The notes under the pieces are model-generated. The model saw nothing but the letters and a program-made list of their open reading frames with translations, was not told where the DNA came from and did not search any database. A program made the position numbers and the translations under genes. This document shows, piece after piece, positions 11,495 through 22,837 of a DNA stretch of 64,000 bases. The DNA lies in assembly GCA_958299035.1 (NCBI GenBank), contig CATQJL010000316.1, positions 45,567,585 through 45,631,584 on the forward strand. The letters are read 5' to 3'. Source of the stretch: Cylicocyclus nassatus. Lineage: Eukaryota > Nematoda > Chromadorea > Rhabditida > Strongylidae. Position 1 is the first letter of the stretch. Each line of letters begins with the position of its first letter.

Positions 11495-12430
11495 GGTATT
11501 TTCCAAGTTCCGATGTAGAACAGTCACTCTCAAAGGCGGTACTTTCTGCATGGCATGTTTGAGTGTCCGATGCCTTGAAAAACTTTCTCTCGGATAGGAG
11601 GCAGGATTGAGTAACGCTCTTCTGTGCTCATCTAATTTCAACTTCAAGAGCCTTCCGCTCTCTCTTATATAATTTTCGCCGCATCCTTGGCATTCATTCA
11701 TATAGACTGTTCCTCGTAAAGAACAGATTTTCTGTTCTTCACAGTATTGGCATCCATCGCATTTTCTTTTATAAATTCGTGTATTCGTGAGCATCTCCTT
11801 CAGAGTAGGATGTGGTGAAAACGCGGGCCTTATAGGGAGTCCCGATCCCTTGACGACTTTGTTCAGCTTCCAAGCCGATTTTTCTCCTACATAAGGCAGT
11901 GTTAGTGTGATTCCGTCCGGAGCCCTATAGGGCCTCCATGTTTTGGGCCACATTGGCCGGCACCCATTTTCGTCGAGGATGGTGTTAACGGTAGAGTCTA
12001 TTTGATTATTTGAAGATGAACATAGTTTTTCCTTCGTTTGCAGAAAATTTCGGATCACATTGGCTTTCATGTATTGTGGATGGGCGCTACGTGAATGTAA
12101 TATGATGTTACATGACGAAGGTTTCTTGTACCAGAAATATTCGACCTTACTCTCATTGATTTTAACCTTGGTGTTTAAGAATGGTAAGAATCCATTCTTC
12201 GCAGGTGTTTCAATAGTGAATGAGTTATCTTTGTCAACCGTATTCAATCTTTCGAACATTGTTCTGACGCTTTCTTCAGTATTACCGACGACAAAGATAT
12301 CATCTACATATCTCTTGTACAAGATTATGTCTAATGTTAACGTAGCTTTTTCGATATGATCCAAGAATCTTATTGCAAGTAACGGTGCGATCCGATTTCT
12401 CATAGCCAATCCCCTTCTTTGTTTAAAATT
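11495..12430 (-). pseudogene. Penelope-type reverse transcriptase / GIY-YIG endonuclease, 5'-truncated and interrupted
   Basis: Penelope-like elements encode an RT fused to a GIY-YIG nuclease that together drive retrotransposition. Seen here: RT motif GLAMRNRIAPLLAI (family usually has GLAMGNRLAP), the catalytic YKRYVDDIFVV box, a CDGCQYC cysteine cluster, and a GIY-YIG core CGENYIRESGR (consensus YIGETGR, so the second glycine is Arg). The fingers part of the RT is absent: the frame upstream of the FKQRRG stretch runs into the antisense of copy 2. The frame leaves PLE sequence at the TACC junction and continues about 57 codons through the inserted LTR, so the tail after HRNLENT is not PLE protein. 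Confidence 0.85.
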
Positions 12431-13195
12431 TTCTGCAAACGAAGGAAAAACTGTGCTCATCTCCAAATAATCAAATAGACTCTACCGTTAACACCATCCT
12501 CGACGAAAATGGGTACAGGCCAATGTGGCCCAAAACATGGACGCCCTATAGAGCTCCGGAAGGAATCACACTAACACTGCCAAAGTCGTCAAGGGATCGG
12601 GACTCCATAAGGCTCGCGCTTTCACCACCTCCTACTCTGAAGGAGATGCTCACGAATACACGAATTTATGAAAGAAAATGCGATGGATGCCAATACTGTG
12701 AAGAACAGAAAATCTGTTCTTTACGAGGAACAGTCTTATATGAATGAATGCCAAGGATGCGGCGAAAAGTATATAAGAGAGAGCGGAAGGCCCTTGAAGT
12801 TGAAATTAGATGAGCACAGAAGAGCGTTACTCAATCCTGCCTCCTATCCGAGAGAAAGTTTTTCAAGGCATCGGACGCTCAAACATGCCATGCAGAAAGC
12901 ACCGCCTTTGAGAGTGACTGTTTTACATCGGAACTTGGAAAATACCTTAGAAAGGAAAATTAGGGAGGCTTACGAAATATGTAAGCATAGCCCACAAATA
13001 AACAGTAAAGAAGAAATGAAAGAAGTTGATGCTAATAACTTGAGTGCAAGCGGCTGGAGTTCATTCCTTACTGACTTACCAAAGAAGGAGGCCACTGCTA
13101 CTGTATACTATCCGCAACCTCACCCCTCCCTACCTACCATCTAAGAAGAAGATGAAGGTACACGCGCCGTTTGTGTTTCATAATTTTATATATCA
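12430..13195 (+). pseudogene. Penelope-like element copy 2, head-to-head with copy 1
   Basis: Covers the linker, cysteine cluster, GIY-YIG domain and true C-terminus (LERKIREAYEICKHSP, ending PQPHPSLPTI at 13144) plus some 3' UTR. Two lesions relative to copy 1: about 34 nt lost after LTLP (the YVGEKSAWKL region), and one extra T near 12735 that shifts the frame between SLRGTV and MNECQGCG. The GIY-YIG core reads CGEKYIRESGR. The 3' UTR is cut at 13195 by a Helitron end. Its 5' border abuts copy 1 in opposite orientation. Confidence 0.85.
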
Positions 13196-13425
13196 CTAGC
13201 TGGCTTACCCGGCTCCGCCGTATGTTCCGAATAGAAAATTCCATTTCTTAACCGATCCGGACCAAACTTGGCACACATACACTTCGGCCCCCGGCGGGTG
13301 TCACAGTCCACTTTTCGTTATCGATCGATGTCGATTTTATCGATTTTTTGCAAAATTTGAGCTACGGGGCTGGGAGTTGGCATAGGGGGGTAATCGAGCA
13401 TGCTGATCACCCCCGTGGGGGTATG
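13196..13425 (-). mobile_element. Helitron 3' end, truncated
   Basis: On the minus strand the sequence ends GGCGGAGCCGGGTAAGCCAG CTAG|T, the same terminus as the element at 9598. Only about 230 bp remain; it stops in the CATGCTGATCACCCCC palindromic unit before reaching any TC 5' end. Inserted in the 3' UTR of PLE copy 2. Confidence 0.75.
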
Positions 13426-13927
13426 AAGTGAGTGACACTACGTCTGCTAGAAGAATGGAGCACGAAGTGCTTCTCCACTTCTATATTTTTGTGTTAGCCA
13501 GGCCTTTCCATGGCGCTGACTCCGAATGTGGAACTCAAAAAGCGTGAATTTCTCAGAAAACCACCTTTTGGGGCTATTTTGGGAAAACCAGGACGAGTGC
13601 TTCTGATGTTTCCTTGTCGAAAGCAAGTATTAACAGGTAAACGCTGTAAGTTCGACTGTGTTGGTCATGTGAAAACACGTCAAGGCTGAGGAGATTTCGT
13701 TCATAAGGGGTTGGCCGTCCGAGGGAAGTGGGCGTGGTCGTCGAGCTCGGATCTGCCTGGACGCTGCCTTTAAAATGATAATAGTTTTCTCCAGCAAGGG
13801 ATATAAAGGCAGAGAAGGCGTGACCAAGTCTAGGTTCCATTCGCTTCCAGAAATTATACAGCTTGCCAGGAAAAAGAGGGTTTTTTCCTACTAGGTAAAG
13901 ATTGCTATAGTCGTTTTTAGAACTGAA
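13426..13927. other. mixed repeat fragments
   Basis: Includes an orphan right end of the TTAA family (GACGCTGCCT then TTAA at 13770-13773) and a block with AGCTTGCCAGGA that recurs near 15.02 kb. No coding signal supported. Confidence 0.4.
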
Positions 13928-14188
13928 TACCCTATTTTCCGGAGTATAAGGCGCATTTTTGTGCACCGCGTGCGGGCTCATTTGCGACGCCGCGAGCGAC
14001 GTGCGACGTCGCAAAGGCCGCCAAGTACTGGATTTTCACGACTTTCCTGCAGTTGGATCTCTTGTAATTATGAGTTGCTTTGAAACAAATTCCTTTATCA
14101 TATTTAGCACAACAGAAAGCACATGACTCAAACATACATAGTGTTACTACCTTCGAAATTCTTTGCGTTAAAGCTGTCATTAAGACGT

Positions 14189-14564
14189 TTAAAGGCAGTG
14201 GCTCGGCAAATCTCAACCTAGTCAAATTTGCGCTTACCTTGGGTTTTTCAATACGCTGATCCCGAAAATCCACTTTTGAAAGCTTTGAAATGTTGGACGA
14301 GTGGAGCAAGGCCGATGACGCTAAATCGTGGCAGGACCCAATAGTTATAGCGTTGCGGCGGGCAGTCTCCAATGGTGAGAAGGAAATTGCCAACTCGTCC
14401 AGATGCGTGTAAGAATGGCCTGCGCGTGTAAGTTCGAGAGCGATTTTCTTAGCAGGGAAAGCATGCTGTGTAACCGGGATTGCACTGTTTGCATAGTTGG
14501 GCGATAAGGAACCTCTCGCGTTAAAATCCCGAGTTGTTGGATTTTGCCGATCCACTGCCTTTAA
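14189..14564. mobile_element. TTAA-flanked element (copy 2), nested
   Basis: TTAA|AGGCAGTGGCTCGGCAAA at left and TTTGCCGATCCACTGCCT|TTAA at right. Contains TTTGCGCTTACC just inside the left end as in other copies. Inserted in the DDE element at 13928-14930. Confidence 0.7.
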
Positions 14565-14700
14565 GCCTATATCTGTTGTCAAGGCTTCATTGAATCCATT
14601 TAAGATTGAATCGACACTGACTTCTTGGAAACTTTGAAGCACCCATTCAGCAATTAGCTCAACTCGCGGTCCCTTTCTTCTTCCTCCCCTGGTGGTTTCT
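14565..14700 (-). pseudogene. C-terminal fragment of a pogo/Tigger-like DDE transposase
   Basis: The minus frame reads a basic stretch (RGGRRKGPR) followed by IAEWVLQSFQEVSVDSILNG and FNEA. The pattern W(V)..(A)W..VS.E.I..GF is the usual end of the DDE domain in pogo/Tigger-type transposases, which cut and paste elements flanked by TA. Only about 40 residues remain; the frame then enters the inserted TTAA element, which explains the otherwise long open frame down to 13932. Confidence 0.5.
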
Positions 14701-15091
14701 ACGTGAGTATTGTGGTAAAATGAAACTGCAGGGATGATCTTTCCATATTTCTACCGGCAATAATGAAAACAACCATGAACAGCAGTAAATATGATAGAAA
14801 CTTATCACTCACAACACTAGTGGGGAGCGGCCGAACCTTGGGTGCAACTCTTGTGCGCACTTAACGCGCTTCCGCGCGCGGCAGGTGCGCCTTATGCATA
14901 GGTGAGCCTTATATTCCGGAAATTAGGGTAATTTTCTCCTAAAAAATTGTGACTTTTTTATACGAGGAAGATAGGAGACTTTAGCTACTCATTGGATTTC
15001 TCTCGAATGCTTTCAAAAAATATAGCTTGCCAGGATAAAAAGGGATACCGCTATCGGGTGAAGGTGGTCGTTGCCGGAATTATGCCATTTT

Positions 15092-15653
15092 TTAACACGT
15101 TGACGACGAGCCATTTTTTTGAGGTCTGTCCCTGTGGACGAAACGTTTCCATGCATCCCTACGCGTGGCCCACGTATGTATGCATGCATCCATGCACGAA
15201 GTACAAAATGTGCAAGCCCCGCCCCCTCCGACAAGCTCCGCCCACTTGACCAAAAATGTCGGAAATTGCCCAAATTTCAAATATTTATGCGCATATCGCC
15301 ACTTTTTGAAAAGTGGGCGGAGCTTGCCACTTAGGGGGCGGGGTTTGCCTGACGGTGGGCGGGGCCTGGCCAAAAGTTGCTTGAGGTCTTTGCGTTCACC
15401 TACAGCCTCATCCATGCTTTTTATGGACAAAAAAGGGTCCTTGTGAGAAGCATAGGAGTGGGCGGAGTTTGTCAAAAGGGGCGAGGCTAATACATGAAGT
15501 ACATCTGAGCCTATGTTGATTATATGAACAAAAACTGAGAGGATTGGACAGATAGTACTGAATTTAAGGCCGCCGCGCACCATTGCGCGGCGTCGCCACA
15601 GGGACAGACTGCCTTCCGCGCACCATTGCGCGGCACTGTCGTCAACGTGTTAA
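15092..15653. mobile_element. piggyBac-type MITE
   Basis: TTAA|CACGTTGACGACGAG at left and GTCGTCAACGTG|TTAA at right, with an inner inverted block TCTGTCCCTGTGG. TTAA targets and CACGTTGAC-type ends are typical of piggyBac-derived MITEs. The interior has GC-rich units (GGGCGGAGCTTG and similar) with no transposase. Confidence 0.8.
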
Positions 15654-16029
15654 TTGAAAAATGTAACTTTTTATACGAGAAGCTAGGAATGTATTTAGGT
15701 ATTCATTGAATCTCTCTCGTCGTCCGCTTTCAAAAAAAATGTATGGAATGTGGGGAGGAGGATGCTAAAAGTACTTGATGAATGGTGGGAGAAAGCATTT
15801 CCTTTATGTCTTCCGAAAACGTGTTTTAGAACCCAAACCGTATGATTTCCTGTCCGAGTTTGAAAATTATAAGAAAAGTCGAAACAATGACTTTTTATGG
15901 AATCAATCACTGACTTTTCATGGATTTCGCCATTTGTTTAGAGCATTTGTCCTTTGTTGAAAAGAATGCAACTCAACTATGCACCGATGATTAAAGTTCA
16001 TTTATTATTAGGTTGTCACATAGCTCTTG

Positions 16030-16315
16030 AGACAGGCTCATTTCTTACGGCGATAAGTCATACAGTTCCCATGTTCAATAGGGGTCCAGAATACCATTCG
16101 ATAGAGCGAAACAAGCTCTACAAGATATGATGCAAACGTTCATACCAACTTCGACCCACTATAAATTTGCATCCAAAATCTGAGTCGTACCGCAAACTCA
16201 AAAAATCGCGAAAATTCATTTCAAAAAATTCCCACAAGTCTCCAACTTGCTCATAAAAATTGCAAACTACATTAGACACTCATATGTATCGTTCATGGAT
16301 TTCTTCCAGAAACCG
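16030..16315. mobile_element. half of a mariner-type MITE
   Basis: Contains CATTCGATAGAGC, AAGCTCTACAAGAT, CTTCGACCCAC, CTCCAACTTGCTC and ACATTAGACACTCATA in the same order as the arms of the element at 58.67-59.63 kb. It is also nearly the reverse complement of 42.53-42.79 kb including GGGGTCCA and GGCGATAAGTCATAC. Only one arm is present. Confidence 0.65.
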
Positions 16316-17166
16316 TGCAACGACCGAACAGGTGGGTTTAGCTGCCAATGCATCGACTTTAATAGTCCCAGGACGCTCTTCTATACTGCTCTTTCACGCA
16401 CTTCTCGGTGGTTGCAAACGCTTTCCAACTCAATTTTTGCTCCTAATTCAAGAACTTGGAAATAGACTCAATTGTGGGGGGCGCTACTGGGATAAGCCTA
16501 ACAAGAATTTCTACCCGCTGGGGCACGCATGGTTTCGCTTATTCGCCGTGGTTCTCATCCTTTTTGTTCGCTCGAAAGTGAATGTATATCTCTATTCTGT
16601 CATGTTTGTGCTTGAGCTCGTACTGAGATTATCATTCCCACCCCGAAAAGAGTGTCGAAAGCAAATTTTAAGGGACTAGTACCTTCTTGGTTTGAAACAA
16701 ACACTATAGTTGCTGTTGGAATTTTTTCAAGGACCATGTATTAGTCAGAGTGAAAAGAACATACTGCAGTGGTGTGAAATCTATCTCTAGGACAACCGAA
16801 CAAATAGTATCTAGCCTTCCAACTCGCCCAATGTTACCCGCAAATTCTCTCGCTTGTCTCTGAGAGCAAAAAGCCTGCTTTTCCGCATGTTTGTCATTTG
16901 AATTCTAAAACCTCCAAAAAAAACATTGCGCCCATCATGGAGAATTTCTGGAAAGGATTTGAAAGAGAAAAAATGGCTTAACCGAAGCTAGAAACGAAAA
17001 TTCTTGTGATCTGATTTCATGCACTTTTTTGTTTGTGTATAAGACAAAAGTTTTTGAACATCCGGTCTTTGCAAAGATATGAATTTTTCTTACGTCACAC
17101 TTCATCCGTATTTTTGTATAGCCTGAAATTACATTCTCGGTCGTTCAGGACCAACTGTGGAGACAC
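16316..17166. other. no recognised feature
   Basis: Two overlapping frames at 16247-16679 start inside the mariner arm and are not supported as genes. The rest is AT-rich without visible structure. Confidence 0.4.
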
Positions 17167-17167
17167 G

Positions 17168-18750
17168 TACTGGGGCCGTATTTATCAACGAACCCAGTGG
17201 GTTCCGGAACCCATTGGGTTCGCGAACCCTGTGGGTTCCATGGGTTCGCGAACCCACTGGGTAAGATCGATATTCACAAGTGCCCCGCTGGGTTCGCCAA
17301 CCCATGACGTCACCAGTGTGCCTCCTTAAGTCGGTGTACTATTTTCCTCATTTTCCCACGCACAGGGATCGCGCTAAAAGCGTCAGCACGCTTGACACGC
17401 TTTCGAGAACTCTTATGTTTGGATGATTGCCACCCAAATGTCTTTTGTGCGACGAAACTTGCAGTTTTGCTTTAATCGAGTATTCTTTCGGATTCAATGA
17501 CTATCAACTATAATATGAGTGGAAATTGATGCAAAAAGAGGATTCTACGGACAAGTGTTCTTGTTCAAAGTTGTTTCTTACCTTTAACATAAATATTTTT
17601 CCAAATTCTTTGAAGATTGCGCTACATAACTGACATAAATGAATCGCGCAGTTTGAATCAAATGTTATAGCGCAAGGAGTAGCTAGGTTTTATTTTATGG
17701 ATGGTTTTGCTACACATAACAAGTGAATCTATGCCTTTTCGAACTCTTACTTCTAAACAGAATTCTAATTACCAGTGACAAGGTGCATATTCGCTAGAAG
17801 CACTCAGTCTTTTTGTTCATTTGTATTTCTTGTGCGATGATGCCCGAATACCCGGAGGGGGAGAACGTTTTCTTTGGACTGGAATGTGCAAAGGGATCAT
17901 CGACAGAGTTCCAATCACTGTGATGCAAACTAATACGTGATTACCATGATTACTACTTTTTCCCTTCCTATTGATTTCTGCTTCACGAGACGGTTTTGAT
18001 TAAAGGCCGTTTTTTTTTTCATTTTTGAAGCTTTTGTCCGCTGACTTGCTCGGATTAAGAACAAAAACTTTTTTTTATATTAATCTGCGGAATAAAGGAA
18101 CATAGACGAACATGGACAAACATAGACACACGCTCACACGCTCTGCTTCCTATATGTAAGATAGCCTGAGCAAACAAGGCAAGTTTTAGGCTCTTCAATT
18201 TGACGCAAAATTTCCGTCAGAAAGCCTGTTTGCGACTTTTTCAAAGACCGCCAAATGGTAACTGGCATCAATTTTGCTATTCCTACATCTCAGTGGAATA
18301 CCTTATCTAAATTTATCCAACAAAACTCCTAGTTATGAAAAATATGGAAAGTTCTTTAATGTGTATGTGTTGCTAGTAGTAACCATTCCTACATAAAATA
18401 GTCCACTTAGTTTTCAGCAGAGCGACTGGGTTCGCATGTAATCCACTGAGGAATTTGCACCATGCTTGAATTCGCCAACCCAGCGCTCAGGGGTTCCGGA
18501 ACCCACGAGAACTGGGTAACTTGTTTTGTGAATACCGGTATGCTTGACTTTTGGGTCCGCGAACCCACTGGGTTCGTTCGTTGGTGGGTACCGGTGGTTA
18601 AGTGGCTTTTGTGGGTTCCGAAACCCACTAAGTAGGCTTGACCCACTGGGTTCCGGAACCCACTAGTTTCGTGAATACCGATTTTGTGGGTTGAGCCTAC
18701 CTAATGGGTTCTGGAACCCACTGGGTTCCTTGATGAAAACGGCCACTGGT
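17168..18750. mobile_element. terminal-inverted-repeat element with GGGTTC palindrome arrays
   Basis: Left end TGGGGCCGTATTTATCAACG plus AACCCAGTGGGTTCC is mirrored at the right by GGAACCCACTGGGTTCC and TTGATGAAAACGGCCACTGG. Both subterminal zones (17190-17310 and 18415-18730) are packed with GGGTTCCGGAACCC and GGGTTCGCGAACCC palindromes, the kind of subterminal motif that hAT transposases bind. The CAGTGGCCG-like end fits hAT, but I could not see an 8-bp target duplication. The 1.1-kb middle has no recognised coding. Confidence 0.55.
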
Positions 18751-19028
18751 GGGAAGTTTTGGATTCGCATGTACATGTTTTATGTTTTGATTTCAAGTTT
18801 TTGGTTTATGTTTTTTCATCTCGTTATCCTACTTGTTCTGTACTATTGCGTCTAATTTAATGAAATAAAATTGAAATGAAACGTCTTATTTAATTGTTAT
18901 AGCGCACAATGTTGAAGATGCTTGACCTCATGCCACATGCCTAACGTCCCTCAATGAAAGCTTGACGTATGGATCAAATGCCATCTTCAGAATGGCACGC
19001 CTGCGAGTTTGAAAAAGCCATAGCTCCA

Positions 19029-19484
19029 CTGAAGGCAGGGTCCAGGCAAAAAGCCGATTTTGATGATTCCTGGCTTACCTGGGCCTATTCGCTGAATCCG
19101 AAAATCCACACTAAAGAGCGCAAAAACTTCGAAAAAGAACTCTACAGCAGGAGGATCAGCATGTGGGCTGAACCTTCCACTCTGGTCACCTCCCCAACTT
19201 TCGGAGGATCTTTTGATTTTACTAGCCGCCCTAACATCGCCACCGGCTAAGCGCAAATGCATGATTTGAAGCCGAAACCGAAAAGAACGCTCTGGAAGTT
19301 GGGGCGGGGGGGGGGGACTCAACGGAGTGGAAGGCCCCGCCAACCTGCTAATTTTCCTACCACGTTAGAACCCTTATTCGTTATTTTCGCGCTCTCCAGT
19401 GTGGATTTTCGGATTCAGCGTAGCGAATAGGCCCAGGCAAGCAAAAAATCTCAAAATCAAATTCTTGCTCAGACACAGTCTTTA
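19029..19484. mobile_element. TTAA family element (copy 3), ends eroded
   Basis: AAGGCAGGGTCCAGGCAAA at left and TGCTCAGACACAGTCTTTAT at right, with the family blocks CCTGGGCCTATTCGCTGAAT and its inverse inside. One flank is no longer TTAA. A run of ten G residues sits near 19303. Confidence 0.65.
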
Positions 19485-19489
19485 TGCTG

Positions 19490-20181
19490 CCTTCCGAGAG
19501 CGCAATCATATTCGTGAACCCAACCTCCCTCCCCCCCCTCAGCGAGTCGGGCACATTTGTCCGCTAGGTCCCTGAGTCAAAGCTATGATCCGCGGTTCCA
19601 GTCGCCGGGCGATTTGGCGAAGTGCCACTGTTTGCCCGCGGTAAATTCGTTTTCATCACGATACACTTGTACTCTGCGCACTATAGCGAAAGCCACTGTC
19701 ACCACCTTTCAAAAATGGCCCTATATTAAATCTTGCAGCGACAACCGCGCGAGATTTGGTTTGTTTTGATGGCAGTTCTAGCGCTTGGGCGATGGCTGCG
19801 TTCTTATGCCTTGCGCCTAAGGCGAGCTATGCTTGGAGATAGAGGATACTTCATGAACGCGGCGTAAGGGCGACAGAGGATCCCAGCTGCTGGAGCACTA
19901 TGCCATTGTTATTGGACAGCCTGTAGGCTCAAGCCTAAATCATTAAACTGCTTTCTCGTGTCCTTTTGACTTACAGTATAGATGCCTTCATATCAGATAT
20001 TCCTTTGATTTTTCTTGGGCAGGCAATAAGGTTGTGCATAAAGTTATTCCGATGTTTAGTTTTTTATTCGTTAAATTTTCGTACGTCCAAATAACCACAG
20101 AAACAAAGGAAAACAACAAGAAGCAGGGAACAGCTCATATGGAATTAGAAATGGATGTTGTATGGTACACTAGTGAAATTG
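19490..20181. other. intergenic, 3' flank of chemoreceptor gene 1
   Basis: No other gene seen between the TTAA element and the gene 1 stop codon. The 3' UTR of gene 1 should lie here, reading leftward. Confidence 0.4.
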
Positions 20182-20799
20182 TTAGCTTTGGATGTTAACT
20201 TTATCTGTCACGTTGACCGCCCACATTCTCGAATACCCTTCAAAATACATTTCATTCATATCCTGTGTTTTTCCAAGAGCGGCCAACTTCGTTGTTCGTT
20301 TGTGAGATGACCATCTCATCAAAAAGATGAGAATCAATGGCGAGGCCAAAGTATAGTACGGCATAATCTGTAATCGCATGCTTTTTGAGAAACTGAATAG
20401 ACAGGAACTTACGTAGGCACCTGTCATCAAAGTACGAAAAGTTATCATAGGGATGCTGCTTTCAAAAGTAAGCAAGACGACAGCACTGATGGATAGTGAC
20501 AAAAGACATATTGTTTGGAACACCGATAGTGGGATTATAGTGCGAATCACATCAAGATTTTCTTGAAGCTGATATGACGACTGCAGATCGAAGCCCTTCC
20601 TCAAACAAAACGAATACTTTTGTGAATTAGTCTTGACCACGGCAAGAGATATAAATTCAAAACCAAACTCTTTTTCACGCAACTAAGAGGAAAGCTTCGG
20701 TGGTTAGACCAGTGCCAACCTCAGCAGACGTACTAACTGGTAAGAAAAGGCAAAGAGGTCTTCCGTGGCCGTAATCATCAACAATCCCATTGGGTAGGC

Positions 20800-21262
20800 T
20801 TAAAGGCAGTGTCCGGGTAAATACTCGATTTTAAGATTTTGTGCTTATACGGGCCTATTCGCCATGCTGAATCCGAAAGTCCACACTGGAAACCGCGAAA
20901 ACGGCAAAAAAGGGCTCTAGCGCAGGTTAGAAACAGCGAGTGGGCGGGGTCCTCCCCACTGTGAACTCACACTCCCAGCTTCCGGAGCAATTTTCTCGAT
21001 TCCAATAGCCGTCCTAACATCGCTACCGGCCAATTGCGAATGATTGGGTTGAAAACCGGAAGCGAGTAGATCGCTCTGGAAGCTGGGAGCGTGAATTCAC
21101 AGTGGGGAGGACCCCGCCCACCTGCTGATTTCCCTCCTGCGTTAGAGCCTTTTTTCGCCGCTTTCGCGCTTTCCAATGTGCATTTTCGGATTCAGTGTAG
21201 CGAATAGGCCCGGGTAAGCACAAAATTTCAAAATCGAGTTTTTGCCCTGACACTGCCTTTAA
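20800..21262. mobile_element. TTAA-flanked element (copy 4) in intron of receptor gene 1
   Basis: TTAA|AGGCAGTGTCCGGGTAAA at left, TGCCCTGACACTGCCT|TTAA at right, near-symmetrical arms with CGGGCCTATTCGC and AACCGCGAAAACG blocks. Best-preserved member of the family in this window, 463 bp with both TTAA sites. Confidence 0.75.
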
Positions 21263-21400
21263 CCCACGAGATCGGTATTCACAAAGCTGGTATATACGCG
21301 AATCCAGCAGTACTTTTGTGAATATCGATCCAACCCCCTGGCACTGTTTTCACTTACCCATTGAGTAGCGGAACCCACTGGGTTGACAAATGTGGCCTCT
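21263..21400. repeat. small relative of the GGGTTC element
   Basis: ATCGGTATTCACAAAGC and GGAACCCACTGGGTTGACAA with GTGGCCTCTAGTG recall the ends of the element at 17.17-18.75 kb. Directly abuts the TTAA element. Confidence 0.45.
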
Positions 21401-21477
21401 AGTGCTTGTTAACCAGGCAATGATGACCATCTGTGAAAGGTGAACTATTCATTCCAAAAAAGTTGTTTGGATTACAG

Positions 21478-21640
21478 GCACCACTGCAGTCGATCGATTG
21501 AGAACAAGCATTGTTCTCAGTCTTGCAACGGCTACTGCCACTGCAAGTCACGCTCGCTGCAACTGCGGCACTTTGTGCTGTCGCTGCAGTCGGCGCAATC
21601 ACTCAGCGACTGTCGCGACTGCAGTCTGATGCAACCTATA
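21478..21640. repeat. CTGCAG-rich trinucleotide region
   Basis: Dense CTGCAG, GCTGCAACTGC, TCGCTGCAG and ACTGCAGTC words over about 160 bp in a receptor intron. Downstream (21650-21730) a TTTTCCGCTTGATATAGTGT block recurs as an inverted pair at 26.13-26.36 kb. Confidence 0.45.
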
Positions 21641-22837
21641 AGCTTTGTAATATATAGTTCAGTAGATTTTCCGCTTGATATAGTGTGCTTGCAGTGCAAA
21701 GATTGTGCAAACTTGCACGTGAACAAATAGCCACTCTCAAATAAACCCTCAATTGCTACTGCGGCTGCATTTTCGCAGTTTCTGAGTGTTAGCTGGAGTA
21801 TCCGCTGCAGTAGATTAAGGACCTCAAGTCAGCCGCTGCATCACTCATTAATGTAATTGCACTACCTAGCGTCTGAGTATTAATGCCTGCACTTTGCACT
21901 TAAATGGCCACATTGTAGTCTTTATAACTCCCTTCTCACAAAATCGTTTGTCGACATAGATACTATTCCATAGAGATGGCTTAAAATTAGTTCTACAGCA
22001 TGTGCGGATCACATTGCCCCTCATTACTGTAGGCGGTAGAATTTGGCTCCAAAAAATTCCCAGATCTAAAAATTGTAAAGCACGTTTTCGCGCATACTAA
22101 TATCATTAATTAGGTTTCCAGGCTTTGTAGATGATGTAGTTATTTGAGGAACATTGAAGAAAAAGTTATCACGGTATTACGGATGGCGAACAGTAAACTG
22201 CAATTTTCATATTTACTGTCAGCGACTTTGACACCCAGTATAAGGGAAGTATAAGAGAGGTTGGGGGAGGGAAGAACTCGACGGATACTTGACTCTATGT
22301 CTTAAGTCACATGGCGACAAGAATGCTTGCGAGAGCAGGCTACTGGACTGGTGAATGTCGCGGAGCGACAACCGTTAGCGGAAATTTTACGGAGAATGCG
22401 ATTTATGATCAGTTCCCGTTTCACCCTCAACAGAAGGAGAAAGGTTGGGTTTGTGTACGTGCAAACTATCACAGTAAGCAGGGAAATCACGAAGACATGC
22501 CATGAAATACCTATGGTTTTGCTCGTAGTCTTACTTCAAAAGTTATTCTGATTGCGTAGGATTTTTGCTTCAGTATCCTGCTCATATGTTCTTGTGCCAC
22601 ACACCTCATGGAACCTCTGCGGTAAGTTTGTCTCAAAAAACCTTTGCTTATGAACTTTAGGATTGTGCAATAGTTGAGACCTCGAAGATTGGGCAATGGG
22701 AAGCCGTTTCGCTTTGGAATTTTAGGCTATCGCGCTTCGACTTTCTTTCGTAAGCAAGTGGAAAGAACGGAATTAAAAGTAAAGATCTAAACTTTACGGC
22801 AGAGGCAGAAAGTTATTTTGTCCCACCCAAAGATCTC

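Larger units (their letters stand above)
7262..12430 (-). mobile_element. Penelope-like element copy 1, split by an LTR element
   Basis: On the minus strand the element runs from about 12430 to 11495, is interrupted by the LTR element at 7600-11494, and resumes at 7599 down to about 7262. Comparison with the uninterrupted copy at 12.43-13.19 kb fixes the junction: GAAAATACC before the insertion and TACCTTAGAAAGG after it. The protein part is annotated separately. The last 330 nt carry the C-terminal codons (frame continuing as in copy 2), the 3' UTR and a hammerhead-like core. The 5' half of the reverse transcriptase is missing. Confidence 0.8.
13928..14930 (-). mobile_element. TA-flanked transposon remnant with transposase tail
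   Basis: Ends read TA|CCCTATTTTCCGGAGTATAAGGC and GCCTTATATTCCGGAAATTAGGG|TA. A TA target and the DDE fragment inside fit the Tc1/mariner/pogo group; assignment to pogo/Tigger is inference. It is interrupted by the TTAA-flanked element at 14189-14564. Confidence 0.7.

Noticed and set aside
13932..14564. Long minus-strand frame below the transposase tail
   Set aside because: It runs through the nested TTAA element and the transposon's left inverted repeat; only about 45 codons upstream are transposase.
16260..16679. 139-codon frame
   Set aside because: Starts in the mariner arm and shows no motif or splice support.
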